In this document: positions 34,316 through 44,083 of the stretch, piece by piece
Layout: every line of letters starts with the position of its first letter
How positions within the stretch are numbered: the first letter of the stretch is position 1
Assembly (NCBI RefSeq): GCF_026965535.1
Contig: NZ_CP114039.1
Coordinates: forward strand, 8,291,461 to 8,355,460
From: Corallococcus sp. NCRR
Lineage (GTDB): Bacteria > Myxococcota > Myxococcia > Myxococcales > Myxococcaceae
Length of the DNA stretch: 64,000 bases
Reading direction: 5' to 3'
Translations under genes and position numbers: made by a program
Notes under the pieces: generated by a model
What the model was told of the DNA's origin: nothing
The model's database searches: none
What the model saw: only the letters and a program-made list of their open reading frames with translations

Positions 34316-37126
34316 ATGGAGAAGGAACTGAGTGGGAAGCCGGTGGTGGGTGGCAGGGAGCCGCGGCGCGGTGGCCGTGCGAAGGGCAAGGCGGCGACGG
34401 CCTCCACGGGGCTGACCGTGGAGCGCTTCTTCACGACGCCCGGCGTGGATCCGGCGGACGAGCTGGCGTGGGAGTACCGCAGCGCGAGCATCAAGGGCGA
34501 GGACGGCAAGGTCGTCTTCGATCAGAAGGACATCGAGGTCCCCAAGTCCTGGTCGATGCTGGCGACGAACGTCGTGGCGTCGAAGTACTTCCGGGGCACG
34601 CCCGGCACGCCCGAGCGTGAGAACAGCGTGCGCAAGCTGGTGGCGCGCGTGGTGGACACCCTCACCCGTTGGGGTCAGGAGGGGAACTACTTCGCGTCGG
34701 CGGTGGACCGCGAGGCGTTCCACGCGGAGCTGACGCACCTGCTGTTGCGCCAGAAGGCGGCGTTCAACTCGCCCGTCTGGTTCAACGTGGGCGTGGAGGA
34801 GCACCCGCAGTGTTCGGCGTGCTTCATCAACAGCGTGGACGACAACATGGAGTCCATCCTGGGGCTCGCGCGTACGGAGGGCATGCTCTTCAAGTACGGC
34901 AGCGGCACGGGCTCCAACCTGTCCAGCATCCGCGGCAGCAAGGAGCTGCTGGCGGGCGGCGGCACGGCGTCCGGCCCGGTGTCGTTCATGCGCGGCTTCG
35001 ACGCGTTCGCGGGCGTCATCAAGAGCGGCGGCAAGACGCGGCGCGCGGCGAAGATGGTCATCCTCAACGCCGAGCACCCGGACATCCTCGAGTTCATCCG
35101 CTGCAAGTCGAACGAGGAGAAGAAGGCCTGGGCGCTGATTGAAGCGGGCTACGACCCGTCCTTCAACGGCGAGGCCTACGGGTCGGTGTTCTTCCAGAAC
35201 TCCAACAACTCCGTGCGCGTCACCGACGACTTCATGAAGGCGGTGGTGAACGACGGCCCGTGGCAGACGCGCGCGGTGCGCGACGGCCAGGTGCTGGAGA
35301 CCTACAAGGCCCGTGAGCTGTTCCGCGAAATCGCGGAGGCGGCGCACCTGTGCGGCGACCCGGGCCTCCAGTACGACACCACGGTGAACGCGTGGCACAC
35401 GTGCTCCGGCACGGCGCGCATCAACGCGTCCAACCCCTGCTCCGAGTACATGTTCCTGGATGACTCGGCCTGCAACCTGGCGTCGCTGAACCTGATGCAC
35501 TTCCGCACGCTGGAGGGTGGCTTCGACGTGGCCGCCTTCAAGCACGCGGTGGACGTGGTGCTGCTGGCGCAGGAGATCATCGTCGGCTTCAGCCGCTACC
35601 CCACCGAGCGCATCGCGAAGAACAGCCACGACTACCGCCCGCTGGGCCTGGGCTACGCGAACCTGGGCGCGCTCCTGATGGCGTCCGGCCTGCCGTATGA
35701 CTCCCCCGCCGGCCGCAACCTGGCGGGTGCCATCACGTCGCTGATGTGCGGCGAGGCGTACGCGATGAGCGCGCGCATCGCGGAGCGCCAGGGCGCGTTC
35801 GCGGGCTACGGCAACAACGCGGAGCCCATGCTCGGCGTCATCCGCAAGCACCGCAAGGCGGCGTACCAGCTGTCCGTGGACGGCGTGAGCGCGGAGCTGC
35901 ACGCGGCGCAGAAGGAGGCGTGGGACGACGCGCTGGCGCGCGGCACGGAGCACGGCTACCGCAACAGCCAGGTGACGGTGCTGGCGCCCACGGGGACCAT
36001 CGGCTTCATGATGGACTGCGACACCACCGGCATCGAGCCGGACATCGCGCTGATCAAATACAAGAAGCTGGTGGGCGGCGGCATGCTGAAGATCGTCAAC
36101 CAGACGGTGCCGCTCGCGCTGGAGAAGCTGGGCTACCCGCAGACGCAGGCGCAGGACATCATCGCGTACCTGGACAAGCACGACACCATCGAGGGCGCTC
36201 CGCACCTGAAGCCGGAGCACCTGGCGGTGTTCGACTGCGCGTTCAAGCCGTCCAAGGGCCAGCGCAGCATCCACTGGATGGGCCACATCGAGATGATGTC
36301 CGCGGCGCAGCCGTTCCTCTCCGGCGCCATCTCCAAGACGGTGAACCTGCCCAATGACGCCACGGTGGAGGACATCGAGAAGGCGTACATCGAGGCGTGG
36401 CGCAGCGGCCTGAAGGCCGTCGCGGTGTACCGTGACGGGTGCAAGCGCACGCAGCCGCTCAACACCTCTCAGGACAGCAAGGCCCCGGAGGCGAAGCGCG
36501 CCGTGGCCGCCGAGCCCGTCCCCGCCGTGACGCCGGAGCCCAAGGCGCTGCGCCGCCGTCTGCCGGACGAGCGGCAGTCCATCACGCACAAGTTCTCCAT
36601 CGGCGGCCACGAGGGCTACCTGACGGTGGGCATGTACGAGGACGGCAAGCCGGGTGAGCTCTTCGTCGTCATGGCGAAGGAGGGCTCGGTGGTGAGCGGC
36701 CTGATGGACAGCTTCGCGACCAGCGTGTCGCTGGCGCTCCAGTACGGCGTGCCGCTGCAGGTGCTGGCGGACAAGTTCTGCCACACGCGCTACGAGCCGA
36801 GCGGCTTCACGGGCAACCCGGCCATCCCCATCGCGAAGTCCATCACGGACTACATCTTCCGGTGGCTGTCGCTGAAGTTCCTGCCCACGGAGCCCTGCGC
36901 GGACGATGTGGAGGTGACGCCGGTGGAGGAGGCCCGTCCGGAGCCGATGACGCAGGCGGCGGTGCCGGCGCAGGTGGGGACGCTGCAGCTGTCCGCGATG
37001 AACTCGCGCAGCACGTACCTGAACCAGGCGGACGCCCCGCCCTGCCACCAGTGCGGCGCCATCACCGTGCGCAGCGGCGCCTGCTACAAGTGCACGAACT
37101 GCGGCACGACGACCGGCTGCAGCTGA
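34316..37126 (+). CDS. nrdJ: adenosylcobalamin-dependent (class II) ribonucleotide reductase
   Basis: A 936-residue class II reductase that makes deoxyribonucleotides with B12 instead of a diiron partner. Visible features: substrate-site Cys in HPQCSACFINSVDD, the NPCSEYMFLDDSACNLASLNL active-site motif, LAPTGTIGFMMDCDTTGIEPD, and a C-terminal zinc-ribbon-like end (CHQCGA, CYKCTNCGTTTGCS) supplying the shuttle cysteines. The ATG at 34316 is preferred to the GTG at 34295, since GGAGG lies 8 bases upstream of the ATG. It is monocistronic and ends at a strong hairpin. The candidate NrdR boxes suggest repression by NrdR. Confidence 0.95.
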   Translation: MEKELSGKPVVGGREPRRGGRAKGKAATASTGLTVERFFTTPGVDPADELAWEYRSASIKGEDGKVVFDQKDIEVPKSWSMLATNVVASKYFRGTPGTPERENSVRKLVARVVDTLTRWGQEGNYFASAVDREAFHAELTHLLLRQKAAFNSPVWFNVGVEEHPQCSACFINSVDDNMESILGLARTEGMLFKYGSGTGSNLSSIRGSKELLAGGGTASGPVSFMRGFDAFAGVIKSGGKTRRAAKMVILNAEHPDILEFIRCKSNEEKKAWALIEAGYDPSFNGEAYGSVFFQNSNNSVRVTDDFMKAVVNDGPWQTRAVRDGQVLETYKARELFREIAEAAHLCGDPGLQYDTTVNAWHTCSGTARINASNPCSEYMFLDDSACNLASLNLMHFRTLEGGFDVAAFKHAVDVVLLAQEIIVGFSRYPTERIAKNSHDYRPLGLGYANLGALLMASGLPYDSPAGRNLAGAITSLMCGEAYAMSARIAERQGAFAGYGNNAEPMLGVIRKHRKAAYQLSVDGVSAELHAAQKEAWDDALARGTEHGYRNSQVTVLAPTGTIGFMMDCDTTGIEPDIALIKYKKLVGGGMLKIVNQTVPLALEKLGYPQTQAQDIIAYLDKHDTIEGAPHLKPEHLAVFDCAFKPSKGQRSIHWMGHIEMMSAAQPFLSGAISKTVNLPNDATVEDIEKAYIEAWRSGLKAVAVYRDGCKRTQPLNTSQDSKAPEAKRAVAAEPVPAVTPEPKALRRRLPDERQSITHKFSIGGHEGYLTVGMYEDGKPGELFVVMAKEGSVVSGLMDSFATSVSLALQYGVPLQVLADKFCHTRYEPSGFTGNPAIPIAKSITDYIFRWLSLKFLPTEPCADDVEVTPVEEARPEPMTQAAVPAQVGTLQLSAMNSRSTYLNQADAPPCHQCGAITVRSGACYKCTNCGTTTGCS

Positions 37127-37150
37127 GCGCGGCCGTGACGTGACGTGAGA

Positions 37151-37183
37151 AAGGGCTCCGGGGCTTCACGCTCCGGAGCCCTT
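37151..37183. terminator. strong bidirectional terminator after nrdJ
   Basis: AAGGGCTCCGG and CCGGAGCCCTT form an 11-bp perfect stem with an 11-base loop. CGTGTTT follows on the plus strand. It serves nrdJ and perhaps the convergent repeat-protein gene. Confidence 0.75.
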
Positions 37184-37215
37184 CGTGTTTCAGGGGGCGC
37201 TTCGTGTTTCAGGGG
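37181..37215. repeat. 16-bp direct repeat at a convergent gene end
   Basis: CTTCGTGTTTCAGGGG occurs at 37181-37196 and again at 37200-37215. The first copy overlaps the nrdJ terminator and the second the stop codon of the minus-strand gene. It is probably a small tandem duplication. Confidence 0.7.
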
Positions 37216-40200
37216 AAACGGTGGAGGCGGGTGCAGATCTCCACGGCGCGGTCCGCGATGCGGCCCAGCTCCTCCAGCATGGCGACTTCGAGGGGCGCGG
37301 GGCCGTGCTCGGCGACGAAGAAGGCCACGGGCTGGCCGCGCGAGTGCAGCGGGAAGACGAGCAGGTGGGACTCAGACTCGCCGCACAGCGCGGAGAAGAT
37401 GGCCTCGTCCTGGGGCACCTGCGGGGCGCTGAAGACGCTGGGGCTGGGGCCGTTCAGCGCGGAGGTGAAGAGGGACGGCGTGTCCAGGTCCACCTTGAGG
37501 GCGGTGACCTCCGGACGGTCGCAGCCAGGACCCCAGGCACGGCCCACACGCGCGAGCCCGAAGCTGTCACCCAGCAGGAACGCCCGGCGGAAGCGGCCCG
37601 CGCTGTAGGCCAGCAGCACCTTGCCGACCATGCCCTGCGAGTCCGCCGTGTCGAGCGCGGAGAGGACCTGCTCGGCGGTGACGGCGGGACCGTCCGCTGG
37701 CGTGTCGGTGGACGCGCTGGCGGCGGCGAGCAGGGCCTGTGCGGGGTCTACCTGCGCGGCGGCCTGCGGCTGCCACGGCTGCTGCATGAACTCCCACGCG
37801 GAGGCCAGGGCCACGCCGTCCTCGGAGGCGACAGGCGCGGCGGCGGGGACGTCCAGGTCGACGACGCGGTCCGCCCAGGTGGTCTCCGCGTCGTGGCCCA
37901 CGGCGCCCTCCCCTTCCCCGCCGCCCTGCCAGCCCACGAACTCCCACGTGGAGGCGAGCTGCATGGGTTCCTCGGAGGAGGTGGGCAGGTCGTCGAGCGC
38001 GATGGGCGTGCGGTCGCGGACGGGCGCCGGGGGCGCGGCCACGAGGCGCGGCTTCGGCGGGGCCACGGGCTCCTCGGCGTCCGAGGGGCTGGGGGCTTCC
38101 GCCTGAGGGGCAGCGGGCGCGGGTGCCGCTTCCGGGGAAGAGACGAGCGCGACGTCGAACTCTGGCGGGACTTCGGCCCGGTGCTCCTCGGCGGGCGCGG
38201 AGCTCACGGCTTCGGCCTTCGGCGCGGCGGCGACCTGCCAGGACTCGGCTTCCGGGGACGCGGAGGGCTTCTGCGAGTCTCCGGCCAGGCTGAACTCGAG
38301 CGCGTCGGATTCGGCGTCTTGTGGGGCGGAGGCGGCAATGACAGACGCGTCCGGAGCTTCAGGTGACGGGACCGGGGAGAGGCTCTCCTGCTTCGAGGCT
38401 TCGACGGCGACGGGCGCATCCAACAGCCCGTCATCCTTCGGGGCGTCAGCGGCGGTAGGAGTGGGAGCGGGGTCCTGCACGGGTGCTTCCTTCGCGCCAG
38501 TCGCGGCGGCGTCAGGCGCGGCAGCCAAGACGGGTTCCGCCTCGGGAATGGGCAGGGACTCGGGCGGCCTGGCGGGCATCACGCCTTCGGCACCGGGGAC
38601 GTCCGTGGCTCCGGCGGCGTGCGGCACGGCGGACACCACGTCTTCGACATCAAGGACGTCCGTGGCTCCGGCGGCCTGCGGCCCGGCGGACATCACGTCT
38701 TCGACATCGAGAATGTCCGCGGCGTCGGCGGCTTGGGGCGCATGCGGCTTCGCGGCCGTCACGTCTTCGACGTCGAGGACATCCGCGGCATCAACGGCCT
38801 GGGCCTCTCGCGGCGCGGCGGACACCACGTCTTCGACGTCGAGGACATCCGCGGCATCAACGGCCTGGGGTTCGTGAGGCTTGGCGGACAGCACCTCTTC
38901 GACGTCGAGGACATCCGCGGCATCAACGGCCTGGGCCTCTCGCGGCGCGGCGGACACCAAGTCTTCGACGTCGAGGACATCCGCGGCATCGGCGGTAGGC
39001 GACTCCGCGGACACGGCGTCCACATCTTCGAGGATGTCGTCGTCGGAGAGATCATCTCCGGTCAGCACCGCCGCGGGCTCGGGAGCGGCTGCCACAGGTG
39101 CGGCGTCGAGCGGCGCAGGGCTCGGATTGACGTCGGCGTCGACGAGGAGCTCGGCGTCCAGCACCAGCTCGGACAACGACGAACTCGGAGCGGGCCCGGC
39201 GGCGTCAGCCTTCGCTTCCACCGGTGCAACCGCGACGTCCGAAGTCACCTGCTTCGCGGGAGAGGCATCCGCGAATGCATCCCCCCACTCTCCTCCGAGG
39301 TCCGGCACCGGAGCGCTGGCTGCCGGGACCTGCACGGAAGAGGCCGCCGGAATGGCTTGAGTGACTCCAGATGGACGTCGAGCCGCTGGGGGCTGGGCGC
39401 CCCCGGGAGCCATGTCCATGACAGGGATTGAGGCACTCGCGCTGTCCTGGGCAATCGCCTCTGGAGAAGCCTGGGCCGTTTGCGCGTTGTCCGGAGCGAG
39501 GCCCACCGCGGCGGTCGCGTTCCCAGACAGGCCTTGAGCCGTCGTGGACGACAGGCTTCCAACCGGCGCATTCGTCGCGCCCGGAGCCATCGAGGCCGGA
39601 GGCACGGCGGCAGGGCCAGGAGCACCCGGACGAGACACGGCGACGCCCGGCGCGCCAGCAGCAACCGCAGGCACGACTCCCGATGGAGGCCCCTGCCGCG
39701 GAGGCGCACCCGGAGGAAGCGGCTGGCCACCCGCGACAGGCCGTCCCTGCACGGCGTTGGGAGGCACGGCGCCAGGAGGCCCCATCGGACGCGCGCCCGG
39801 AGGAGCCCCGACACCGGGCCCCCCTGGCGCGGTCGGAGGACGCTGTCCCGGAGGAACAGGCCCCGCGCCACCGGGCGTCATCATCACCGGCGCGTTCATG
39901 CCCGGAGGAGGCCGAGGCACCGCTCCCGGAGGCATGCCTGGAGCTCCCGGCGGAGGCCCTGCCCGGACCATGCCCGGAGGCATCGGGGCGCCCGGAGGCA
40001 TCGGTGCGCCGGGAGGCCCCACCGGTCGCGGTCCCGGAGCACCTGGAGCAGCGGGACGCATGCCCGGAGGCGGAGTCTTCGAGACAGCGGGGATCCCCGT
40101 CGCGGAAGGCCGAGCCGCCGGAGGCACGGGACCGCCCCGGCCGATCATCCCGGGAGGCTGCACTCCTGGCGGAGGCGCCGCACGCGGAGGCATTCCGGCC

Positions 40201-41240
40201 CCCGGCGGAACCGCTCCAGGCGCGACTCCCATCGGCGCCGCTCCAGGCGGAATCATCCCAGGCGCGACTCCCATCGGCGCAGCGCCCGGCGGAACCGCTC
40301 CAGGCGGAACCATCCCAGGCGCGACTCCCATCGGCGCAGCGCCCGGCGGAGGCGCTCCCGGAGCCACCGGCGCGGGCGCAGGCATGCCCGGAGCCACCGG
40401 CGGCAGCCCCCCCTGTCGGGCCACCATCCCCGGAGGCTGTGGCTGTGCCACCAACCGGGGCGGCGCGGCCGGAGGACTCCCACCGGGCCGAGCCGCCTCA
40501 AGCACAGGCGGAGCCCGCATCGGCTCGCCCATCACGATGTCCGGGAGCTCCTCGCCAACGATGGCCGCGTCGGCGATGTCCGCGTCGGCCTCCGGGTCCT
40601 CCGAGTCATCACTGAGGAACTGTCCCGGCGCGAGCCCACCGAACATCCCCGCGACCTCCGGCTCCGCGCGCACGGGCGCGGGCGGAGGCGGCACGGCCGG
40701 CGGCGGCACGACCACCGGCGGCGCCGCCATGGACACGGGCGCCACCGCCGCCGTGGACACCGAACGGCGCGCGGGCAGCGGAATGGCCGGCTTCAACGGG
40801 CGCGTCGGCCGGTCGATGTCGTAGCGCTGGCTCAGGTAGTGGTACAGCCGCAGCTCCGGCACCACGTACGGGACGATGCGCATGCCGGTGATGAACCCGA
40901 GCGCATCCGTGGTCTGCAGGTCCAGCGGGTTGGCCATCGCGACCTTCAGCCGCCGGCCCTCCACCGCGAGCGGGAACGCCTGGTGCTTCTCCGCCTGCTC
41001 CGCGGTGAGCAGCTTCAGCGTCGCGTCCGTGACGGCGTCGAAGTCCGCCTCCATCGCGACGGGCAACCGGGTCAGCTCCCCCAGCACCATGCCCACCGTC
41101 TCGATGTCCAGGAACCCCAGCTCAACCAGCCGGGAGCCCAACCGGCCTCCGTGCACGAGCTGCGCGCTCATGCCCTGGTCGAGCTGCGCCTGCGTCAGGA
41201 GGCCCTTGCGGACCAGCGTCAATCCCAGCTTGTCGCCCAT
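37209..41240 (-). CDS. giant repeat protein with GspE N-terminal and GAF-like C-terminal domains
   Basis: A 1343-residue protein with three parts. Residues 1-145 resemble the GspE/PilB N-terminal domain (LGLTLVRKGLLTQAQLD, GSRLVELGFLDIETVGMVL, PLAVEGRRLKVAMANPLDLQ). Residues about 160-660 are a Pro/Gly/Ala/Met-rich tract with units such as PPGAAPMGVAPGM. Then comes an acidic section with DVLDVEDVVSAAP repeats. The last 170 residues (VLLAYSAGRFRRAFLLGD, HLLVFPLHSRGQPVAFFVAEHG) look GAF-like. No ATPase domain is present, so it is not a secretion motor. It may be a regulator or scaffold linked to pili or motility. Part boundaries are approximate. Confidence 0.8.
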   Translation of the reverse strand: MGDKLGLTLVRKGLLTQAQLDQGMSAQLVHGGRLGSRLVELGFLDIETVGMVLGELTRLPVAMEADFDAVTDATLKLLTAEQAEKHQAFPLAVEGRRLKVAMANPLDLQTTDALGFITGMRIVPYVVPELRLYHYLSQRYDIDRPTRPLKPAIPLPARRSVSTAAVAPVSMAAPPVVVPPPAVPPPPAPVRAEPEVAGMFGGLAPGQFLSDDSEDPEADADIADAAIVGEELPDIVMGEPMRAPPVLEAARPGGSPPAAPPRLVAQPQPPGMVARQGGLPPVAPGMPAPAPVAPGAPPPGAAPMGVAPGMVPPGAVPPGAAPMGVAPGMIPPGAAPMGVAPGAVPPGAGMPPRAAPPPGVQPPGMIGRGGPVPPAARPSATGIPAVSKTPPPGMRPAAPGAPGPRPVGPPGAPMPPGAPMPPGMVRAGPPPGAPGMPPGAVPRPPPGMNAPVMMTPGGAGPVPPGQRPPTAPGGPGVGAPPGARPMGPPGAVPPNAVQGRPVAGGQPLPPGAPPRQGPPSGVVPAVAAGAPGVAVSRPGAPGPAAVPPASMAPGATNAPVGSLSSTTAQGLSGNATAAVGLAPDNAQTAQASPEAIAQDSASASIPVMDMAPGGAQPPAARRPSGVTQAIPAASSVQVPAASAPVPDLGGEWGDAFADASPAKQVTSDVAVAPVEAKADAAGPAPSSSLSELVLDAELLVDADVNPSPAPLDAAPVAAAPEPAAVLTGDDLSDDDILEDVDAVSAESPTADAADVLDVEDLVSAAPREAQAVDAADVLDVEEVLSAKPHEPQAVDAADVLDVEDVVSAAPREAQAVDAADVLDVEDVTAAKPHAPQAADAADILDVEDVMSAGPQAAGATDVLDVEDVVSAVPHAAGATDVPGAEGVMPARPPESLPIPEAEPVLAAAPDAAATGAKEAPVQDPAPTPTAADAPKDDGLLDAPVAVEASKQESLSPVPSPEAPDASVIAASAPQDAESDALEFSLAGDSQKPSASPEAESWQVAAAPKAEAVSSAPAEEHRAEVPPEFDVALVSSPEAAPAPAAPQAEAPSPSDAEEPVAPPKPRLVAAPPAPVRDRTPIALDDLPTSSEEPMQLASTWEFVGWQGGGEGEGAVGHDAETTWADRVVDLDVPAAAPVASEDGVALASAWEFMQQPWQPQAAAQVDPAQALLAAASASTDTPADGPAVTAEQVLSALDTADSQGMVGKVLLAYSAGRFRRAFLLGDSFGLARVGRAWGPGCDRPEVTALKVDLDTPSLFTSALNGPSPSVFSAPQVPQDEAIFSALCGESESHLLVFPLHSRGQPVAFFVAEHGPAPLEVAMLEELGRIADRAVEICTRLHRFP
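38583..38995 (-). repeat. 66/57-nt tandem repeats inside the giant protein gene
   Basis: The phrase GAGGACATCCGCGGC and variants recur at 38973, 38907, 38841, 38775, 38709, 38652 and 38595, that is, with steps 66, 66, 66, 66, 57 and 57. They encode 22- and 19-residue units with core DVLDVEDV followed by an Ala/Pro-rich spacer. Copies are most alike near 38780-38960, suggesting recent expansion. Confidence 0.85.
40219..40337 (-). repeat. imperfect Pro/Gly/Met repeats in the giant protein gene
   Basis: The 20-base string GGCGCGACTCCCATCGGCGC occurs at 40219, 40261 and 40318 and codes for part of the APMGVAPG unit on the minus strand. The wider tract 39600-40500 is built from looser versions of the same Pro/Gly/Ala/Met units. 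Confidence 0.75.
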
Positions 41241-41339
41241 GTCGGCCCGCAGTCTAAACGGCTTCGCGGTGCCAATGAGAGGGTGCGCACGAATACGACC
41301 TGCGCACCCGTCCTGCTCGCCTGCCCGGTGGCGCCCGGC

Positions 41340-42734
41340 TCAGTACGCGTTCTTCGACAGGAAGCCGCCCAGCGCGGTGCGCAGGAGGATCTTCAGGTCC
41401 ATCAAGAGCGACCAGTTCTCGATGTAGTACAGGTCGTACTCGATGCGCTTCTGGATGGACGTCTGGCCGCGCAGGCCGTTGATCTGCGCCCAGCCGGTGA
41501 TGCCCGCCTTCACCTTGTGGCGCAGGTGGTAGCGCGGAATCTGGCGCTTGAACTCCTCGATGAAGACGGGCCGCTCCGGGCGCGGGCCCACGAGGCTCAT
41601 GTCGCCCCTCAGCACGTTGAAGAACTGGGGCAGCTCATCCAGCGAGTACTTGCGCAGGAACGTGCCCACCGGCGTGCGGCGCGCGTCCACCGCGCTGGCC
41701 ATGGTGGCGCCCTGGGCCTCCGCATCCACGCGCATGGTGCGGAACTTGAGGATGTGGAAGGTCCGCCCGTCCATGCCCATCCGCTCCTGGTGGTAGAGGA
41801 TGGGGCCCTTGCTGGTGAGGCGCACCAGGAGGGCGGTGAACACCATCAGCGGCGCGCTGGCGGCGATGGCCACCAGGGAGAAGAGCACGTCGAACACGCG
41901 CTTGGCCACGCGGCTCCAGCCGTCCATGGGGTCACCCTGGAGGCTGATGATGGGCAGGCCGCCGAACTCCTCCAGGCCGCCGTACAGGGTGATGTACTGG
42001 TACAGGTCCGGCACCACCTTGACGTCCACGGTGCGCAACGCCAGTTGCTCCATCAGCGGCTTCACCCGCGCCTGGTCCTCCAGCGGCACGGCGATGATGA
42101 CCTGATCCACCGGGTGGGCATCCAGGTAGGCCTCCACCTCGCCCACGTGGCCCACCACGCGCACGCCGCCCACCCACTGGCCGACCTTCTCCTCCTTCAG
42201 TGACAGCACGCCCGTCACGCGGAAGCCCAGCTCGCGGTGGCTCTCCACGGTCTCGATGGTGCGCAGCCCCAGCTCCTCCTCTCCGATGACGAGGATGGAC
42301 TTGAGGTTGAAGCCGCGCCGGCGCACCTCGCTGAGCAGGTGGCGCATGACCATGCGCGACAGCGCGATGAGCGTGAAGGCGTAGACGACGAAGATGGCCA
42401 GCGTGAGGCGCGAGTAGCGCTCGCGGATGAAGTACGTCACCGCCACCAGGACGAGCGTCGCGGTGATGGTGGCCTTGAAGAGCTCGAACAGCTCCCCCAT
42501 GTGCGAGCGCGCGCGGTTGGTCGCGTACAGCCGCGCCCGCTGGAACGTCATCGGGAAGATGACCAGCACCATCACCAGGGAGACGAAGGTCTCGGCCGGG
42601 GGCGGGATGCCCTCGGTGATGGGGAACACGCCGCTGAAGCGGGTGAAGTACGCGAGCACGAACGCCACCGCGAGCATCCCCGCGTCGGCGGCGACCTTGA
42701 TGGACGTGTAGAAGCGCTGCAGGCGACCGAACAC
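41340..42734 (-). CDS. undecaprenyl-phosphate sugar phosphotransferase (WcaJ/EpsZ type)
   Basis: A 464-residue initiating glycosyltransferase for polysaccharide synthesis. The N-terminal half has four hydrophobic helices and a CoA-binding-like domain (SILVIGEEELGLRTIE). The C-terminal catalytic domain has KRVFDVLFSLVAIAASAPLM, ILKFRTMRVDAE, LRKYSLDELPQFFNVLRGDMSLVGPRPE and KAGITGWAQINGLRG. It transfers a sugar-1-phosphate to undecaprenyl phosphate. The GTG at 42734 has AGGAG 8 bases upstream; a GTG at 42788 would add 18 residues. It lies downstream of a GT4 glycosyltransferase gene on the same strand. EpsZ of Myxococcus is a comparable enzyme. Confidence 0.93.
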   Translation of the reverse strand: MFGRLQRFYTSIKVAADAGMLAVAFVLAYFTRFSGVFPITEGIPPPAETFVSLVMVLVIFPMTFQRARLYATNRARSHMGELFELFKATITATLVLVAVTYFIRERYSRLTLAIFVVYAFTLIALSRMVMRHLLSEVRRRGFNLKSILVIGEEELGLRTIETVESHRELGFRVTGVLSLKEEKVGQWVGGVRVVGHVGEVEAYLDAHPVDQVIIAVPLEDQARVKPLMEQLALRTVDVKVVPDLYQYITLYGGLEEFGGLPIISLQGDPMDGWSRVAKRVFDVLFSLVAIAASAPLMVFTALLVRLTSKGPILYHQERMGMDGRTFHILKFRTMRVDAEAQGATMASAVDARRTPVGTFLRKYSLDELPQFFNVLRGDMSLVGPRPERPVFIEEFKRQIPRYHLRHKVKAGITGWAQINGLRGQTSIQKRIEYDLYYIENWSLLMDLKILLRTALGGFLSKNAY

Positions 42735-42952
42735 CGCGATGACTCCTGACGGGGGACGAGGACCGTCCGTCGGATGCAAGACACGCACCCTGAGCCCCGG
42801 GAACCCTCAAGCGCCCGGGCCCCTCCCCCGGCGCGGCGTCCTACCATGGGTTTTCCCGTGAAACCAATGGGTTGCACCGGAGGGCAGCGGACACAATCCG
42901 ACACGCCGGGCGGGCAGGCCTCGGGAAACTGGGGAGGGCGAGGACAGCGCTG

Positions 42953-44083
42953 TCACACCGCTGGGGAGGACGGGGGCAGGCCCAGGAGGGCGTCCACCTC
43001 CGCCTGGATGGCCTGCTGGAAGCGGGCGCGGCTGAAGCGCTCGGCCTGGGCGCGGGCGTCCTGGGGGCGGAAGGACGGCTCCCAGGCGTCGAACTGGCGC
43101 ACGGCGGCGGCGAGGGACGCGGGGGTCTGCTCCGGGAAGAAGAGGCCCGTCCTGGGGGTGACGGTCTCCAGGGCGCCGCCCTTGCCGAAGGCGATGACGG
43201 GGCGGCCGGTGGCCTGGGCCTCCAGGGGGGTGATGCCGAAGTCCTCCTCGGGGGTGAAGAGGAGCGCGCGGGCGTCGCGGTAGAGGGCGGGGAGCGCGCT
43301 GTCCGGCACGTTGCCGAGGAACCGGATGTGGGGCGGGAGCGGCCCGGACGTGAGGCGCGAGGCCTCCTGCCCCGTGCCCACGACCCACAGCGGGGTGTCG
43401 AGGGTGCGGAAGGCCTCCAGGGCGACGTCCAGGCGCTTGTAGGGGGCGAAGGCGCCGAGCCACAGGAAGTAGCCGCCCTGCCCTCCCCCTTCGAGCGGCA
43501 CCTGGGTGAAGCGTTCGAGTTCCACGGGGGGCGGGACGACGGAGGCGTCGCGGTCCCAGAAGCGGCGGATCTTCCCGGCGATGTGGCGGGAGTTGGCGAC
43601 GATGCGGTCCACGCGCTGGGTGGAGGTGCGGTCCCAGTGCTGGAGGTAGGGCCGCACGGCGAGGGCGGCGGCGCGCACGGGGAGGCGGGTGCGGCCGGGG
43701 CCGAAGTACTCGTCGAACAGGTCCCACATGTACCGCATGGGCGCGTGGACGTAGCTCAGGTGGCGCACGCCGGGAGGCGCGTGGATGCCCTTGGCGACGC
43801 AGTGGCTGGAGGACAGGACGAGGTCGTAGTCGCCGGTGATGCGCAGGGCTTCGATGGCGCGCGGGAACAGCGGCAGGAAGTGCCGGTAGCGCGAGTGGAT
43901 GCCGGGGATGTGCTGGAGGAACGACGTGGTGATGCGCCGGTCCTCGATGCGCGGGGACTGGCTGCCCGGCTGGTGGATGAGGGTGTAGAGGTCCGCGGAG
44001 GGGAACAGTTCGCAGAGGGCGTCGAGGACGCGTTCTCCGCCGCGGTGGGTGACGAGCCAGTCGTGGACGAGGGCGACCTTCAC
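42953..44083 (-). CDS. GT4 family glycosyltransferase
   Basis: A 376-residue retaining glycosyltransferase with GT-B fold. The N terminus VKVALVHDWLVTHRGGERVL is typical of this group. The C-terminal half has FLWLGAFAPYKRLDVALEAF, VVGTGQEA and the donor-binding ALLFTPEEDFGITPLEAQATGRPVIAF (E-x7-E pattern). It should add a sugar, often mannose, to a lipid-linked saccharide. It is 218 bases upstream of the sugar phosphotransferase and divergent from another GT4 gene. The GTG at 44083 lacks a clear ribosome binding site. Confidence 0.9.
   Translation of the reverse strand: MKVALVHDWLVTHRGGERVLDALCELFPSADLYTLIHQPGSQSPRIEDRRITTSFLQHIPGIHSRYRHFLPLFPRAIEALRITGDYDLVLSSSHCVAKGIHAPPGVRHLSYVHAPMRYMWDLFDEYFGPGRTRLPVRAAALAVRPYLQHWDRTSTQRVDRIVANSRHIAGKIRRFWDRDASVVPPPVELERFTQVPLEGGGQGGYFLWLGAFAPYKRLDVALEAFRTLDTPLWVVGTGQEASRLTSGPLPPHIRFLGNVPDSALPALYRDARALLFTPEEDFGITPLEAQATGRPVIAFGKGGALETVTPRTGLFFPEQTPASLAAAVRQFDAWEPSFRPQDARAQAERFSRARFQQAIQAEVDALLGLPPSSPAV

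Noticed and set aside
39480-42203. 907-codon plus-strand frame opposite the repeat protein and the sugar phosphotransferase
   Set aside because: Arg/His-rich shadow of the repetitive minus-strand coding sequence, crossing two real genes.
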